64,000 nucleotides of DNA, taken from NCBI GenBank assembly GCA_011037195.1, contig JAAEAF010003333.1, positions 1-64,000 of the forward strand. The letters are read 5' to 3'. Below the pieces are notes generated by a model, which ran no database searches, was not told the origin of the DNA, and worked only from the letters and a program-made list of their open reading frames with translations. Both the position numbers and the translations under genes were made by a program. Positions 22,440 to 33,540 of the stretch are shown here, piece after piece. The DNA comes from Triatoma infestans. Lineage: Eukaryota > Arthropoda > Insecta > Hemiptera > Reduviidae. The number at the start of each line of letters is the position of its first letter. The stretch's first letter is position 1.

Positions 22440-23095
22440 TCTGTCATGTTATGTACGGTTTATTTCTGTTTCACAAACACTACAAATAAGGTCTGGATGC
22501 GCCCCATTATGTAGAGGAGTTTCCTTATACCACAATGCCCAGAGAGGGATCCAACCATGTATCTCAGAGAGGTCGGTGAAAGACACAGCAACATCCCACT
22601 AATAGCCCTGTTCGCACCCCTAATGAGCATCCCACTGATGCAACCCACTGAGCTCATCCATAGAGGTGAAGACTATCCATGACTGAGAAAGTTTGGAATC
22701 AAAGGCACATCAAAGCAGGCTTAGCACCAATAAAAGGGAGAGATGCGCCTAATTTGGCAAACCTATCCACCTCTTTATTTCCCATATGACCCGGACCAGG
22801 ACAACATCCTTGGAAGAGAATAGCGCTTCCAGTCTTTTGGAACACTCCAATACTAACTTAGACGTAAGACACGAGAACTCCGCCGCTTCACCGCAGCCTG
22901 AGCAGAAACAAACCGTTTTTAAATAAGATTTACGGATCCACTCACCAAAGAATAGCATAAACCTCAGCCTGGAAAACTGTGGCCCATTAACCAAGAAACA
23001 GTGCCAAGTGTTCTCCCGTTTCAAAATAGTCTGCAGCACTAGGCCTTTCTGTTGGAACCATCCGTGTAACACCTGAAGTAATTATCCAATAAAAA
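22440..23095 (-). pseudogene. LINE RNase H and C-terminal remnant
   Basis: Minus-strand fragments include ATVFQAEVYAIL (RNase H active-site region with Glu), CPGPGHMGNKEVDRFAKLGA (the GN.E.D..A..GA motif of the RNase H end) and, further on, DLICSVCETE (Cys tail). Several stops and shifts. A 3' untranslated tail probably continues to about 22190. Same general LINE type as 17040-17555 and 51894-52366. Confidence 0.75.
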
Positions 23096-23159
23096 ATTGT
23101 TGCCAATACGTCGCTTTTGAGTTGCTCCACATTATCTCTTGTGGGGGGGGGGGTATTTA

Positions 23160-23999
23160 AAAAACTACTCTACACATGTTGCAACTGTCATATATAGATA
23201 CCGTTTGAATTTTTTATTAAATAAATTATATTTTTTCTAAATTATATTTCTAATACCTGGTTACCTAAATTATGTTAAAACACTCAATACAAAATATCCG
23301 CATAGTCATCAATAATTCTGTTAACTCGAAGCACAAATAACAAAGTCATTCTGCAAATAAGATTTTAATTTCAATGCTTGCTTTTGGCTGTAATATGAAT
23401 AATTAGGCCGATGTTTTAGTTTATCTGAGTTTAGTAATGATCAAAGTTACATACATACAAAGTTACATGTTTTTGAAAATTACATACAACATTAAACAAT
23501 CCCTCTCAAATGTTTATCCTTAAAACTTTCATTATTAAAGCACTAATTACCATAATCTTATCAATTTATCAGTATTATTCTGAAAGTCTATCTAATACTG
23601 AAATTACTAATTAGTAACAAAGTCTGTATGTTCTACGGTCTTGTTTAAACATCCACATGAATTTTAGTTAACCATAGGACATTGTTATAGCAAAGGCTGT
23701 AATAATTGAGGAAATGAAAATAATTATAACTAATCCCAGGAGTGTTCTGGGGGTCACAAGGATCAACAATTCGGCATTTATTTCTAGGAGCGGAAGGCTT
23801 TTAAGGTTTTTATTTGATGGAACCTTGAATATAGAGCATAAGCAATAGGTCGTTCGCCATCGTCTTATGCTTAAGTCACCACAACTTATCCTTAGTCTTA
23901 ACATTGCAGTGTTTATACCCATTTCCTTTTTGGCTTAAGTTCCCAATTCTGCTCACAGATACGTTTCACCTACCTAGGTACATATATCTTGTCTTGGTA
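23160..23999. other. AT-rich, no gene
   Basis: Follows an 11-G run at 23143-23153. No recognised feature; the 23668-23922 minus frame may be an extension of the LINE remnant at 24.0-24.3 kb. Confidence 0.4.
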
Positions 24000-24330
24000 A
24001 CGTAGCAGTCTTGGAGTTATTGATTTCAACGTTAGCCTGTTTCAGAACTGATCCCAAGAACTTCGCCTCATCAGCTACCTCATTCCTCTAGCACTTGAGG
24101 ACTAAATCTTTACAGTATCTTCTTTCTAGTGAATATAATAATACCTTGTGCACCAGAGATTTTTACACCCAGGTAATAAATTATATGAAATGTCTTATCT
24201 GAAATGTCCAGGGCGTTTCCAGCCTCTTTGAGACTGTACGGCAAATTTGCTGCTAAAGTGGTCACATCATTAGTAGCCCAGGCAGTAGAAGTTTTCTGCT
24301 ATTAATTTTACAAGTAAAGCCACTGCTAGA
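24000..24330 (-). pseudogene. Possible LINE reverse transcriptase remnant
   Basis: Minus-strand open stretch of about 57 codons: ATNDVTTLAANLPYSLKEAG, then ALDISDKTFHIIYYLGVKISG, followed in another frame by EVADEAKFLGSVLKQANVEI. This resembles a degraded catalytic loop (YADD expected, ATND seen) and the following KT...YLG motif of a reverse transcriptase. Weakly supported. Confidence 0.35.
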
Positions 24331-26065
24331 GTCGTCCAACAATAAGGCCACTGAAAACACCCGCCCTGTAAGTGCCCCTTTCTTTAACAGTAACATAATC
24401 ATTCGAGAAGAATTGATTCTCTCATCATCTAGATGTGGAACTACCTAGTGTCATAATAAGGGCGGTACACTTCTTCTCGCATATTTTCTTTTTCTTCTTA
24501 TGGTGGAACTTCGTTTCTTATAATATGAAATGCATCAACATACAATAAAATGCATTGCCGTATATTATACGGATAGAGACCGTAGAGACTGTGCATTGAA
24601 ATGCTTAACGTTAGTTTCTCTGTAGAACTTGCTAAAAAACAATTTTTCTATAGAATATATTAAATAAAAGTGATCAAGCATTTATTTATGTATAATAAAT
24701 AAACCTTCGTATTAGATGCGATGTTGGGTTAACAAGGAATATCACGTTTAAGCTTCTTAGGATACTTTTTTTTTTTTTAAGTTTTGTTACCATACACTCT
24801 TTTTCAAAATTCAAATTTGTGGATTTAACTAAGTTTGGAAAAATTTGAAACGATTGTAGATTAGTAAGAGTGAGTGAAAAAAGGAGAAACTTTTATATTA
24901 AAATACCGACTACTTGTAATTTACATAATATTAAAGTACAAAATGTAATAGGATATGTTACATTCAAAATTTTGAATTAAAATTATAATTAATTATAATG
25001 TAATTATTGCATCCTACATACAATATCTTATAAGAAGATTAATTTCATTCCCGTGACAGCTCCTGCGGAAGGAAACAAAAGACATCCCAAAAGGTCGAAA
25101 AATAAACTTTTTTAAAGTTAAAAAGTTTTCCTTTTTTTTTTTTGGCCCTTGCCAACCATCGTTTTATACTTGGATATTAATTTATTTAATTTTTAATATA
25201 AAATTGTGTTGCAGTCACAATATTAAATTTTTTCCTACCCCACTTATTAAGTAACTTCAAAAACAAGGATATTTAGCTTCTGCAGAGACTATTACCCAGA
25301 GATAGTTGTGGAATTCTCAGTTAACCATTTGGCTATGTTAACCATTTATCCTATTCTGGATCTTATCCTTTATCTTGGACAGACTACACTTGACTAATCC
25401 ATTCTATTTGGTCTAAATGGGGCAGAAAGGCATATATGCCCATTAAGTCTTCGAAAATTCACTGAATAGTTAAAAAAAAAAATAATGGGTATCTTAATAT
25501 ATCAATAATTCAAAAAAAACTTTTTAGAGTTTGTTAAATGTTCCGTGTAAGTATACACAAAGTAATTATAATACTATTGAATGAGTTCTATATAATTAAA
25601 AAATAAATGAGTTCTGTATAATTAAAAATAAAGTATTATTATATTCTATTCTGTTTTATTTTAATTATAATTCTGTCTTAGAATTACTTCTGACATGAAT
25701 ATTGACCTATTTCTAAAACTCATCATTTAGTTTATTCGTTCTAAAATGGATTCATTTTCCATTTTATTCACTGTTTCTAATTCTAGAAATTTGTAACTAC
25801 TTAATGAAATAAAACTATTCTGCTTTCTTCCCGAGCTTTTTATATAATATGATATTTTATTTATTTCAAGCAGTGGAAAATTCAATTACAACATTTCATA
25901 AAGCAAAACTAAAAAAAAAATCAAAAGATGTTTTTAATAATTTAGAGTAAAATTAGCGCGACGTCTAAAACACGTCATAATATGATTAAATCTTAAATAA
26001 AAAAAATAATTTATTTAGACAATGATAACCGATTATAAATTAGACAATGAAATAATTAATTATTA
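24331..26065. other. AT-rich, no gene apart from the short repeat at 25050
   Basis: A tandem ATGAGTTCTRTATAATTAAAA pair lies at about 25580-25630; otherwise nothing. Confidence 0.45.
25050..25160 (+). repeat. Dispersed short repeat, copy 1
   Basis: Shares CAGCTCCTGC..GGAA/AAAGGA, GGTCGAA, AAAAAGTTTTCC and TTTGGCCC..GCCAAC with 55995-56098 and 58566-58680. The order CCTG...hairpin...GAA resembles a decayed hammerhead core. Confidence 0.5.
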
Positions 26066-26068
26066 TTA

Positions 26069-26285
26069 GGGCGGGATAATCTTATCACATTGGATTGGAA
26101 AGCGGAGATCCCGGTTTTTGAGTCCGTGCAGCGTTGCTCATAGATTTTCTCGCCTGAGAGCCGTTATAGTTTACTGCGTCATCGGCAGTGTTGTCTGTAA
26201 CGAGAGAATACTGCCCGATAACCAGCTATGCACAGAATAGCCCCCAGGCGCCCTCCAAGATGTTGATGCGCCATAAAAAAAAGTT
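26069..26285 (+). mobile_element. SINE S1, degraded copy (inverted pair, left)
   Basis: GGGCGGGATAATCTTATCAC, GATCCCGGTTTTTGAGTCC (B box), CAGTGTTGTCTGTAACGAGA, CCCCCAGGCGCC and GATGTTGATGCGCC, then an A tail. Opposed to the copy at 26320. Confidence 0.75.
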
Positions 26286-26319
26286 AATTGTTTTTTCATT
26301 CTTTTTTTTTATTTAATTT

Positions 26320-26480
26320 AAGGCGCATCAAAATCTATGGTCATGGCGCCAGGAGCCTTCTCAGTGCTCTGTCGGCCTCCGGACAGTCTTCTCTCATTAC
26401 AGACAACGCTGTCTATCATCGGACAGGAGTTGTAGAGACTCCTAGGTTGAAAAAATCTAAAGGTAGCACAGCTGGACTTG
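26320..26480 (-). mobile_element. SINE S1, copy on the opposite strand (inverted pair, right)
   Basis: Plus strand AAGGCGCATCAAAATCTATG ... GGCGCCAGGAGCCTTCTCAG ... GGTAGCACAGCTGGACTTGG; reversed it is the S1 body with part of the B-box side of the head. Its T-rich side faces the tail of the copy at 26069, 35 bp away. Confidence 0.78.
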
Positions 26481-27004
26481 GTTTATCATTCGGTTTATTA
26501 CACTATTAGAGATAATAGGATACAAAGTTGAAGATTTAATTGTGTGGTACAGAGTTAGAGAGAGAGATAGATAGATAGAGTGAACGCTAATGTGTGAAGT
26601 TCATTCAGAATGAAATACATATTGAATGAAGTTAAACCAAGTGTAAAATTATGTGCATGAAAGGCATAATACTTAGTAACATGAGGAGGCATAATTTCCG
26701 TGTTAATTGGACGATTTCTTCGCCAGAATTCTTCAGCCACTACTTGCTTCCAATTGCTTCAGAAATTGTTTCTTGGCACTAATTTTACTAATCCTTTGCT
26801 AATCAGCTTTCTAATTTGCTATCTCATATTATATCTATAATAAGATATTTCATTTTTAATAACATATTCTAGGTTTTATTTTTAAAAATTATCCTCCCCA
26901 ACTTATTAATGAATGATATTAATGAACTTTTTTTCTTTTCTTTTTTGACAGATTCACCATTTGTCATTTGCTTGGAATATAAGCTAATTTATCAATCAAA
27001 TCAT

Positions 27005-27210
27005 CTGCCTGTTTCGGCTTTTTATACGTCATGGATGTCTTGATAAACAATGTGTTATAGTAAACTAGCCTTGTGCAAAGTAACGATACCCTTCCTATTT
27101 GAGTGTGTTATGTCCTGGATTTACACATTGTGCTAGTGCGTTCCATCTCACAATGTTTATGCAAGATATTCCTGTTGATATACGAATACCCCGAAACAGG
27201 TCGATGACTA
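27005..27210. repeat. Palindromic hammerhead-like repeat
   Basis: Minus-strand GCCGAAACAGGCAGATG (27003-27030 region) and plus-strand CCCCGAAACAGGTCGATGAC (27189-27208) lie in inverted arms about 150 bp apart. The plus core is CTGTTGA (27172), one base off CTGANGA. Same family as 30287-30543. Confidence 0.55.
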
Positions 27211-27639
27211 CAAAAAAGGGGTATCACAGAAAAAAAAACAACCCTGATATTCCCAGCCATGCGTATCCCTATCCATTAGCTAATATACTATATGATGACC
27301 CACACCACCTCTTCAAAAAAAAAAACAAATTATTTTTCTCTGGCCAAAAATTCTGTGTACTTTTAATTAAAAAGTTTTGTACGACAATTTTATCAGGTAA
27401 TTTTTATAACATATTTTTTTTTCTAAATTCATGGCTAAAGTAATACATTTTGATGTATGATGAAATATTACTTTTAATTATTTATTATGTAAATTATGTA
27501 CTATGTTTATAAATTTTTAAAAAATTAAATAGCTGATGCAAAGTGCTTTCATTATAACTAATAAATCAATTTAACTAAAAGGAAAAACAAAAAATTTAAC
27601 AAAAAACATAGCTATAAAAAACAATTCATTAGAAGTTCT

Positions 27640-27780
27640 CACAGAACTCCCGGGAAAATCAATTTTCCCGGGCAAATTGTGTCAAATAAATATAAGTGTA
27701 GATTGTATATAAAGTTTAAAGAAAATCATTAGTGCCGTCTTTTGAATCGGGAGAAATTCGAATCATCAGAAGAACGAAAT
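27640..27780 (+). repeat. R repeat fragment with a perfect hairpin
   Basis: R-like GTGTCAAATAAATATAAGTG and AAGTTTAAAGAAAATCATTA. It includes CCCGGGAAAAT-CA-ATTTTCCCGGG (27649-27672), 11-bp arms. Confidence 0.45.
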
Positions 27781-29110
27781 GGGAGGAATGTGGTTTGGAA
27801 TTTTAGTATTCGTATAGCAGGAGTGCCAGATTGAATTATTGTCAGTGGTCAGCGATTTAGTGTATTCAGCAAATTGGTTGTTGTAGTATTTATGGAGTTC
27901 ATTTTTAAGCTACCTTGTCAGTTGATTGAATAGTTGTTTGTCTGAAGGATATCTTCTTTGTTGCCTGAGAGATCTCACTCTTTGTTTCTGTATTATGATA
28001 TGTATGTGGGTGGTATCCGTTCAATTCGTGTTGGTTCTGGATCCGGGAAATTTTTAAACTTTTTTAAATTCACAGCCTCGTATTTTTTTGAGTTTTTGGG
28101 ATACTCACTTGAAGCTCAAAAAGAGTTGTAACATATACACTCCTCTTCATAAAAACATTTGGATTGAATACTCCTCTTCACTCGGATTGGATTATTCGTC
28201 TCTGAAATATGATCCCGTTTATGGACACATCACTTTGCACGTGCTCACTTCGTGAAGTCCGGCAGCCACGAATGTCTAAACGGTATCAGCACAAAAGTTC
28301 ATCCTGTCCTGTTTAAAACAAGGGCACAATGGCGGTACTATGTCTACTTTTCGCCGAGTTATTGAAGTTTGAATTTACTTAGACAGAAACTGTCGCTCAT
28401 TTGGACGCGATTGCCAAAAAAAAGCTCCTTTTACAAGCGAATTATACTTTGCTTTCATTAAAAAAAAAAAAGTAAAGAAAAATTCAATATTTTCAAGTGT
28501 GAAATTAATGTTGGTGTCTGGATGAAAGGATAACTAACAATTACTAAAACCTGAATAAGGAAAGTAGTAAAAAAATTTTATGAATTAAAAAATGGAAAAA
28601 GATTAAAGTGTTTGAATTGAACTACGGAACTATTCAAGTTTAATGAAGTTTTTGAGTGGTCCTTATCAAAATGCATACGATGAACTTTTTATGAACCAGT
28701 TCGACTACAAGCCTCATTTCCCCAACCTTACAGTTTCCAGTTGAACACCAACTATTATTACAAAAGGAAAGCAATAAATGAGAGTACATTATTAAACTCT
28801 CGAATGATATGGTAAGTTTTATTTTTTCACTTCCATCAGAAGCGTGCAAGTATTCTTTAAGTGCTTATTGAACGTTTTATTAAACCTTCCATCTGAGAAA
28901 AAAATATGAGAAAGAAAAAATGTGTTGATAATAGAAATAATAAATTTTGAGATTACAAAATAAGTTTGCTTTAATTATAGAAATTTTTTATATATTTTCC
29001 TACAATTTTGTTTTCTTTTCAAGTTTTAATATTAGCGTTTTATTAATTGACTTGATTGGCATCTGTATGTTCAAATCGTCTTTTTCTCCTTGTACAATAT
29101 AAATTGCATA
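27781..29110. other. Mixed composition, no gene recognised
   Basis: 28190-28430 is GC-richer (CACGTGCTCACTTCGTGAAG, ACAATGGCGGTACTATG) but unassignable. Confidence 0.4.
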
Positions 29111-29121
29111 TTTTAATGTTT

Positions 29122-29820
29122 TGTAATGAGACATCAAAGTCATAGCAATGTCAAAGTGGTTCCAGCCAGCTGCTATCTTCATAGAGGATGGCAGGAATAA
29201 AAAATAATTTATAACTAGTGGCCTAGCCGGCCGCTGTCTTCAAGACAAGGCCGCGGCCAAACAAACAAAACCAAGGGTCAATACTTTACATCAAAGCAAG
29301 CACCGATAAAGCTGGCCACTGACCTAAATCACTGGTCACCGAACTAACCAAGGTCGCACAAGGTCGCACACTAGGACAGATGTCTTGGTGTGAGTGTTGC
29401 TAACACTAATATAAACTTCGCCACATTGGAAGAGGGGATCATTATATACCAGTACGTCAGTAGATCATTATATACCAGTACATAATTAGATCATTATATA
29501 CGAGTACATCGTTATACGAGCAGCAGTTCCGCGTCCCTATACAGGTTTTACTTATACTTATTTTCATAATTGTGCATCTTAGTTTATTTATTTTAATCAT
29601 CTTAAATTAATTGTTATTTCAACTTTAAATTATCTAAGTATTTCATGTTAATAAATGTGCATTTCTCACATTTAAATTACTGTAAAAATATAGTCTATTT
29701 TTTTATAAATTCAGTGTTAGTAATTCGAGCTCTAACTTCCAAAAATCTCTAAACTAACTTCCGCCCTCTTCAAGACATCTACTACATACCTCAGGAATCA
29801 CAATAAACGATTCCATTACA
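29122..29820. mobile_element. Solo LTR, 699 bp, TGTAATG...CATTACA
   Basis: Begins TGTAATGAG and ends CCATTACA (inverted 7-bp termini), flanked by the 4-bp direct repeat GTTT (29118-29121 and 29821-29824). It contains three tandem 23-25-bp units of GATCATTATATACCAGTAC type at about 29428-29513. No internal retroelement genes follow, so it is a solo LTR. Orientation is uncertain. The copy at 3-322 is an internally deleted relative. Confidence 0.75.
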
Positions 29821-30286
29821 GTTTCTTCCTCGAATCATGTTTTAATTTCAAATGTCTGTTTACTATGGAAGTCTGCTATGGATTCTTGATGAAAGAATTC
29901 TAGAAAAGGTTTTAAAAAAATCTGGGTTGAAACACTCACTCGACTTTCTCTTATTGCAGTTTATAAAAGACAAATAAATTTTTTACTTATAATTTGTATT
30001 ACTAAATGTTTACTTGTCTTTGATTTTTACATCAATGGAAGAGTCTGAATTTAACAAAATTCCCTTTTTGCGGAAAGCATAATTTTCCCCCTCCACTAAA
30101 ACTTCTTAAATGAACTTTCTCCGGAAAACATTTTAAACACAAGTGATAGATCTCTATATTCATAATTAGTTTTTATGGAAAAAATCGCGAAAAACTACTG
30201 CAAACAAGTTCCGTAAAGGTAAGTCCATATCGGTAGACAAAATCGTGCAACTGTCTATAGACATTCGTGAATATTATCCATAGACT

Positions 30287-30543
30287 CAAAGACATTTTCC
30301 GTGATAGCCTGCTTCATTTTGTGGTCATTTAAAACTAAACTATTTAAACTAAATACACTTAAAAACAGTCAGTGTGTAAACTAAATTTGCTCTGTGCAAG
30401 TCTGTGTTGTCACACTGTCTGAAAAACGCATCCTGAAGATGGGCGAACGCCCGAAACCGGTCGATGATCACAAAATGAAGCAGGCTAATGCACGGAAAAT
30501 GTCTCTGATGCTTTCCAGCTCTGCAGAACCAACCACCACAACA
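30287..30543 (+). mobile_element. 257-bp hammerhead-bearing insertion (retrozyme/Penelope-like)
   Basis: Flanked by an exact 14-bp direct repeat ATTATCCATAGACT (30273-30286 and 30544-30557), so it is a discrete insertion with target duplication. Its ends form a long imperfect hairpin: GACATTTTCCGTGATAGCCT... (30291 on) against the reverse complement of 30463-30505. Between them lies a complete hammerhead-like core. It has no ORF of note, so it must be non-autonomous. Related copies: 34594-34835, 27005-27210, 63860-64000 and a short piece at 40871-40905. Confidence 0.75.
30429..30466 (+). ncRNA. Candidate minimal type I hammerhead ribozyme
   Basis: In order: CATC (stem I, 3' strand side), CTGAAGA (30433-30439, fits the invariant CUGANGA), GGGCG-AA-CGCCC (stem II), GAAA (30453-30456), then ACC/GGT as stem III with no loop, C (cleavage position 17, 30462), GATG pairing with the first CATC. 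All invariant core positions are present. The loopless self-complementary stem III would need a dimeric fold, as proposed for other short-stem-III hammerheads in Penelope-like elements and metazoan retrozymes. Activity is inferred, not shown. Confidence 0.65.
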
Positions 30544-30854
30544 ATTATCCATAGACTGTTGGGAACACGTTGCAAAACAATTTGTAGACTTTGTCCTGCG
30601 ACCAAACTTATATACAATGTCTCGGGTTAGTAATGGAACCATTTTCCGTAATGGCCGGAGACATTGCTGCTTTTGGGTTGATAGCCGCTTCGTTATTATT
30701 TTTTTAAAGTGAAAACAGGAAAAGAAGACGTTGGTGGACATGGAATTTTTTATTAGTGGGATAAAAAAATCTCTTGGATAAATTGAGATCGGAAGATGCC
30801 ATGGAATTCTGGAGTTTCACATGGTTGACGGGAGGGACAAAATTACTGGGGGGT

Positions 30855-31010
30855 GGGAGTGATTTTGAAGATTTACTTCTGAAGGTTGGGGGAAAAAATC
30901 GTCAAGCACCACACGAATTTCCGGGAAACCATCCCAGTTTCTCTCAGGTTGGCAGTCACGCTCCGTTTCCTTGGGCGACTGGTAGGACTCATTCACCAGC
31001 CTGATGTAGT
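30855..31010 (+). pseudogene. PIF/Harbinger transposase fragment
   Basis: Plus-strand pieces SDFEDLLLKVGG (30858 on) and, after a frame change, KIVKHHTNFRETIPVSLRLA then VTLRFLG. The sequence resembles the N-terminal part of HARBI1-like transposases (DF..LL..V...I......R..I....RLA.TLR.LATG). It is broken after TLRFLG and has none of the catalytic acidic residues. Confidence 0.55.
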
Positions 31011-31448
31011 TTCTGCTTATAGGACACGTCCCGGCTACGAAATGTTGCGCAACAAATCACAAGTTTTTCCATTTGAAATGAGTGACCTATAGACATGAAA
31101 TTTTTTGTGTATGGAGAGTTGCAGAACATCCAAATTGTTCCCGACTGTCTGTCTATCGACAATCGCAGAACTTTTTTCATAAACACGACTTGCGCGATTT
31201 TATCTATCGGTATGGGCAAAAGGCTTAAAAACGCATTTCCGGGCAACACATTTTCTTAAAACTGGGAACTGGGAATATTGGGTGTATATTTTTAATTCTA
31301 ATTAATGTTAAAGTATTTGTTGACCGTTGATGTATTATATTATGAAGTGGATAAATTTCGGTTGAGGAATTTTGGCAGACAACTTACCTGTCGATCCTAC
31401 GGTGATACCTAAACGGAATAGGGTTGGGCGATGTTTTTCGTTTTTGAG

Positions 31449-31772
31449 TGTAATGGTACCGCAAAGATAATGCAACCACAGCAGAGAGAAGAGAGTAGTC
31501 TCTGGTTAACAGAGACTACTCTCTGACTTAGGCAGGCTAGAGAGGGAGAACCTGTGTATATAAGCCAGTGGGAATCTATCTAGAGGAATTCTATCAGATA
31601 CAACCATACAACTATACATCGCATTGTGTCATATTTTACTCACACCATTCATTCTATCATTTTCATTATAAAGTCCAGTGCAGTTAGTGTAAACTTAGCT
31701 ACATTATATTAGTGTCTTCATATCTCGTTCATTTAATCAAACCTAATTTCTCTCCTCAACAACTCCATTATA
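31449..31772 (+). mobile_element. Solo LTR, 324 bp, with 5-bp target duplication
   Basis: TGTAATGG...CCATTATA, flanked by TTGAG on both sides (31444-31448 and 31773-31777). It splits an R repeat exactly between TTTTTGAG and CCATGCTGTTC. It has a TATA box (TATATAAG, 31557) and a 13-bp-arm hairpin (31491-31523) upstream of it, consistent with a promoter in plus orientation. Confidence 0.8.
31557..31564 (+). promoter_or_regulatory. TATA box of the 324-bp solo LTR
   Basis: TATATAAG followed by CCAGTGGGA within the LTR, downstream of the GAGAGTAGTCTCT hairpin; the expected arrangement of a U3 promoter. Confidence 0.55.
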
Positions 31773-32284
31773 TTGAGCCATGCTGTTCATATATGCACAT
31801 CCAGACCAATTGCTAAAAACCATATTTTTTTTTTTTTGGACTCAGAGGACCTCAAAACCTGTATTTTACAGTAAGAAAAAGTAATAAGTTACAATATGAT
31901 ACAATATATCAATAATATTTTGATTTTTCTTACTGTGACTCACAATCAAAATCGCGCTAATTTAAGTTGAATCTAGTGGTTAAGTTTGTCATTCAATATT
32001 ATCACAAACATTGTTCCTAAAATTGATTTGTTATTCTAGAAGAAGATATATCGAAGACCATTTACGAAAAAAAAAGAAAACATCACTTTCGTGGGAATCT
32101 GAGCAAAAAAAAAAAGGGTAAACACAATTTCTCACAATGAAACTCGGGGCAAATGTTTTGGTTTTCATCATTTTCTCAATATTCTATTTTAGAGAGTACA
32201 ACTTCAATAAAAATTTCAAAGGACATTTATATATTTGCTAATATTACTTTGATATTTATGTGGTATAATTGGTCTTCAAAATGG

Positions 32285-32530
32285 TCTCAGACAACCAAGG
32301 AAATTCGTAAAATGGTAAATATTACATTATGAAAGAACCAAAACTGTGAGAGAAATTGGTAAATAGAAGTCATTCGACAGTCCATGACATAATTAGAGTG
32401 GCATAGAGGTGAACATATAATAAATAATAAACGAACATAAGAAAAGCTCGGAGAAGATATTAACCGAGTATGGAAAGTACGGAAAGTAAAAGTTCAACCT
32501 TCATTAAGTGCTCCCAAAGCAGAGTTGGAC
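32285..32530 (+). pseudogene. Tc1-like transposase N-terminal remnant
   Basis: Plus-strand pieces RTKTVREIGK, then in another frame NRSHSTVHDIIRVA, then KVRKVKVQPSLSAPKAELDV-like sequence with shifts. The order equals the paired helix-turn-helix DNA-binding part of Tc1-like transposases (REIG.I...STV..II). No catalytic part remains. Confidence 0.5.
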
Positions 32531-32837
32531 GTCAATCAACTAAATTTTTTAAAACACGTAAACTTTTTGATTAAAATTTTTAATAGAACTTATTTAATTC
32601 TTTAGTTTTAATCAAATCTGATTTAATTAATCAATAATTTTTTTTTTTCAATCATCACCTGATTAGTTAATCAATTAAAAATGTGATTAAATCTAATTCA
32701 ATTGGGTTAAAAAACATTATAATTATGAACTAAAGCAATCGATTAATAATTTAATCAACTAAAATTTTAATTTTAAATTTTCTTAATCAAATGAATTCTG
32801 TTTTAGTTTTGGGAAAAAATTCTTCTTTCTACATTTT

Positions 32838-32876
32838 GTGTGTGTGTGTGTGTGTGCGCGAGAGAGAGAGAGAGTG
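32838..32876 (+). repeat. (TG)n CGCG (AG)n compound microsatellite
   Basis: TG units, a short CGCG junction, then AG units. Confidence 0.95.
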
Positions 32877-33029
32877 AGAAATTGATATTCCGTGAAGATA
32901 TATCATTGTGGGATCTGAAGCGAAGATATAGGCACCCTCGTCAACCAAAAGTTGGGAATGACGGATTCTAATTGTGAATATGACTTTCCCTTAACTAATA
33001 AGAGGAATTGTGTAATGGTGGCAAATTTC

Positions 33030-33540
33030 CGATTCGAATGTTCACCGGAAATACACGTTTTGAGGTTCCCTGAGTCCAAAAAAATAGTAGTTTTTAGAAA
33101 ATAGTCTGTGCGTGAGTGTGTGTGTGAACAGCATGGCTCAAAAAACGATAAAAACCGCAAAAAGTTCAAACTTGATATTCCGTTTAGATATCACCATGGG
33201 ATTCGAGCAGTAAGTTATGTGTCAAAATTCCAGAAGTACCACTTTACTAAATGGTTTTTTTGCACTTTTTTTCCCGATTTGCTCGAAAATAGCTCGAACG
33301 ATTTTCTTTAAACATGGTATATCTTCATTGTGTATCACATCTTTTATTGGAAAAACATTTCTCCATGGAAATTCATATAGGGCAATTTTATATGAAGGGG
33401 TGGAGATTAGGGTTTCCTCTAAAGTGCTATTTTCAGTTTATTACATAATTATATCATCTAAATAATATTAATTAGAATTAAATATGTTGTTGAAGTTCCG
33501 AGCTTGAGGAAAATCGGATCGGTTTGACAATCATTTGGTT
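33030..33540 (-). repeat. R repeat copy, opposite strand
   Basis: TTCACCGGAAATACACGTTT, TGAGGTTCCCTGAGTCC, AAACTTGATATTCCGTTTAG, ACCATGGGATTCGAGCAGTA: the reverse of the R consensus from its end inward. Confidence 0.7.

Larger units (their letters stand above)
30225..31215 (+). mobile_element. PIF/Harbinger-like element with terminal inverted repeats
   Basis: Terminal inverted repeats of about 26 bp match at 22 positions: CCATATCGGTAGACAAAATC.. at 30225 and, on the other strand, CCATACCGATAGATAAAATC.. ending at 31215. Inside is a transposase remnant with the PIF/Harbinger signature (see the pseudogene entry). The element is interrupted by a 257-bp hammerhead-like insertion (30287-30543) and itself interrupts an R repeat. 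I could not settle the 3-bp target duplication. Confidence 0.6.
29905..31890 (+). repeat. R repeat split by nested insertions
   Basis: Left part 29905-30215 (AAAATCTGGGTTGAAACACT, GACTTTCTCTTATTGCAG), right parts about 31220-31448 and 31773-31890 (GCCATGCTGTTCATATATGC, GGACTCAGAGGACCTCAAAA, ending CAGTAAGAAAAAGTAATAAG). Between them are the Harbinger-like element (with the 257-bp insertion inside it) and the 324-bp solo LTR. Confidence 0.7.
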
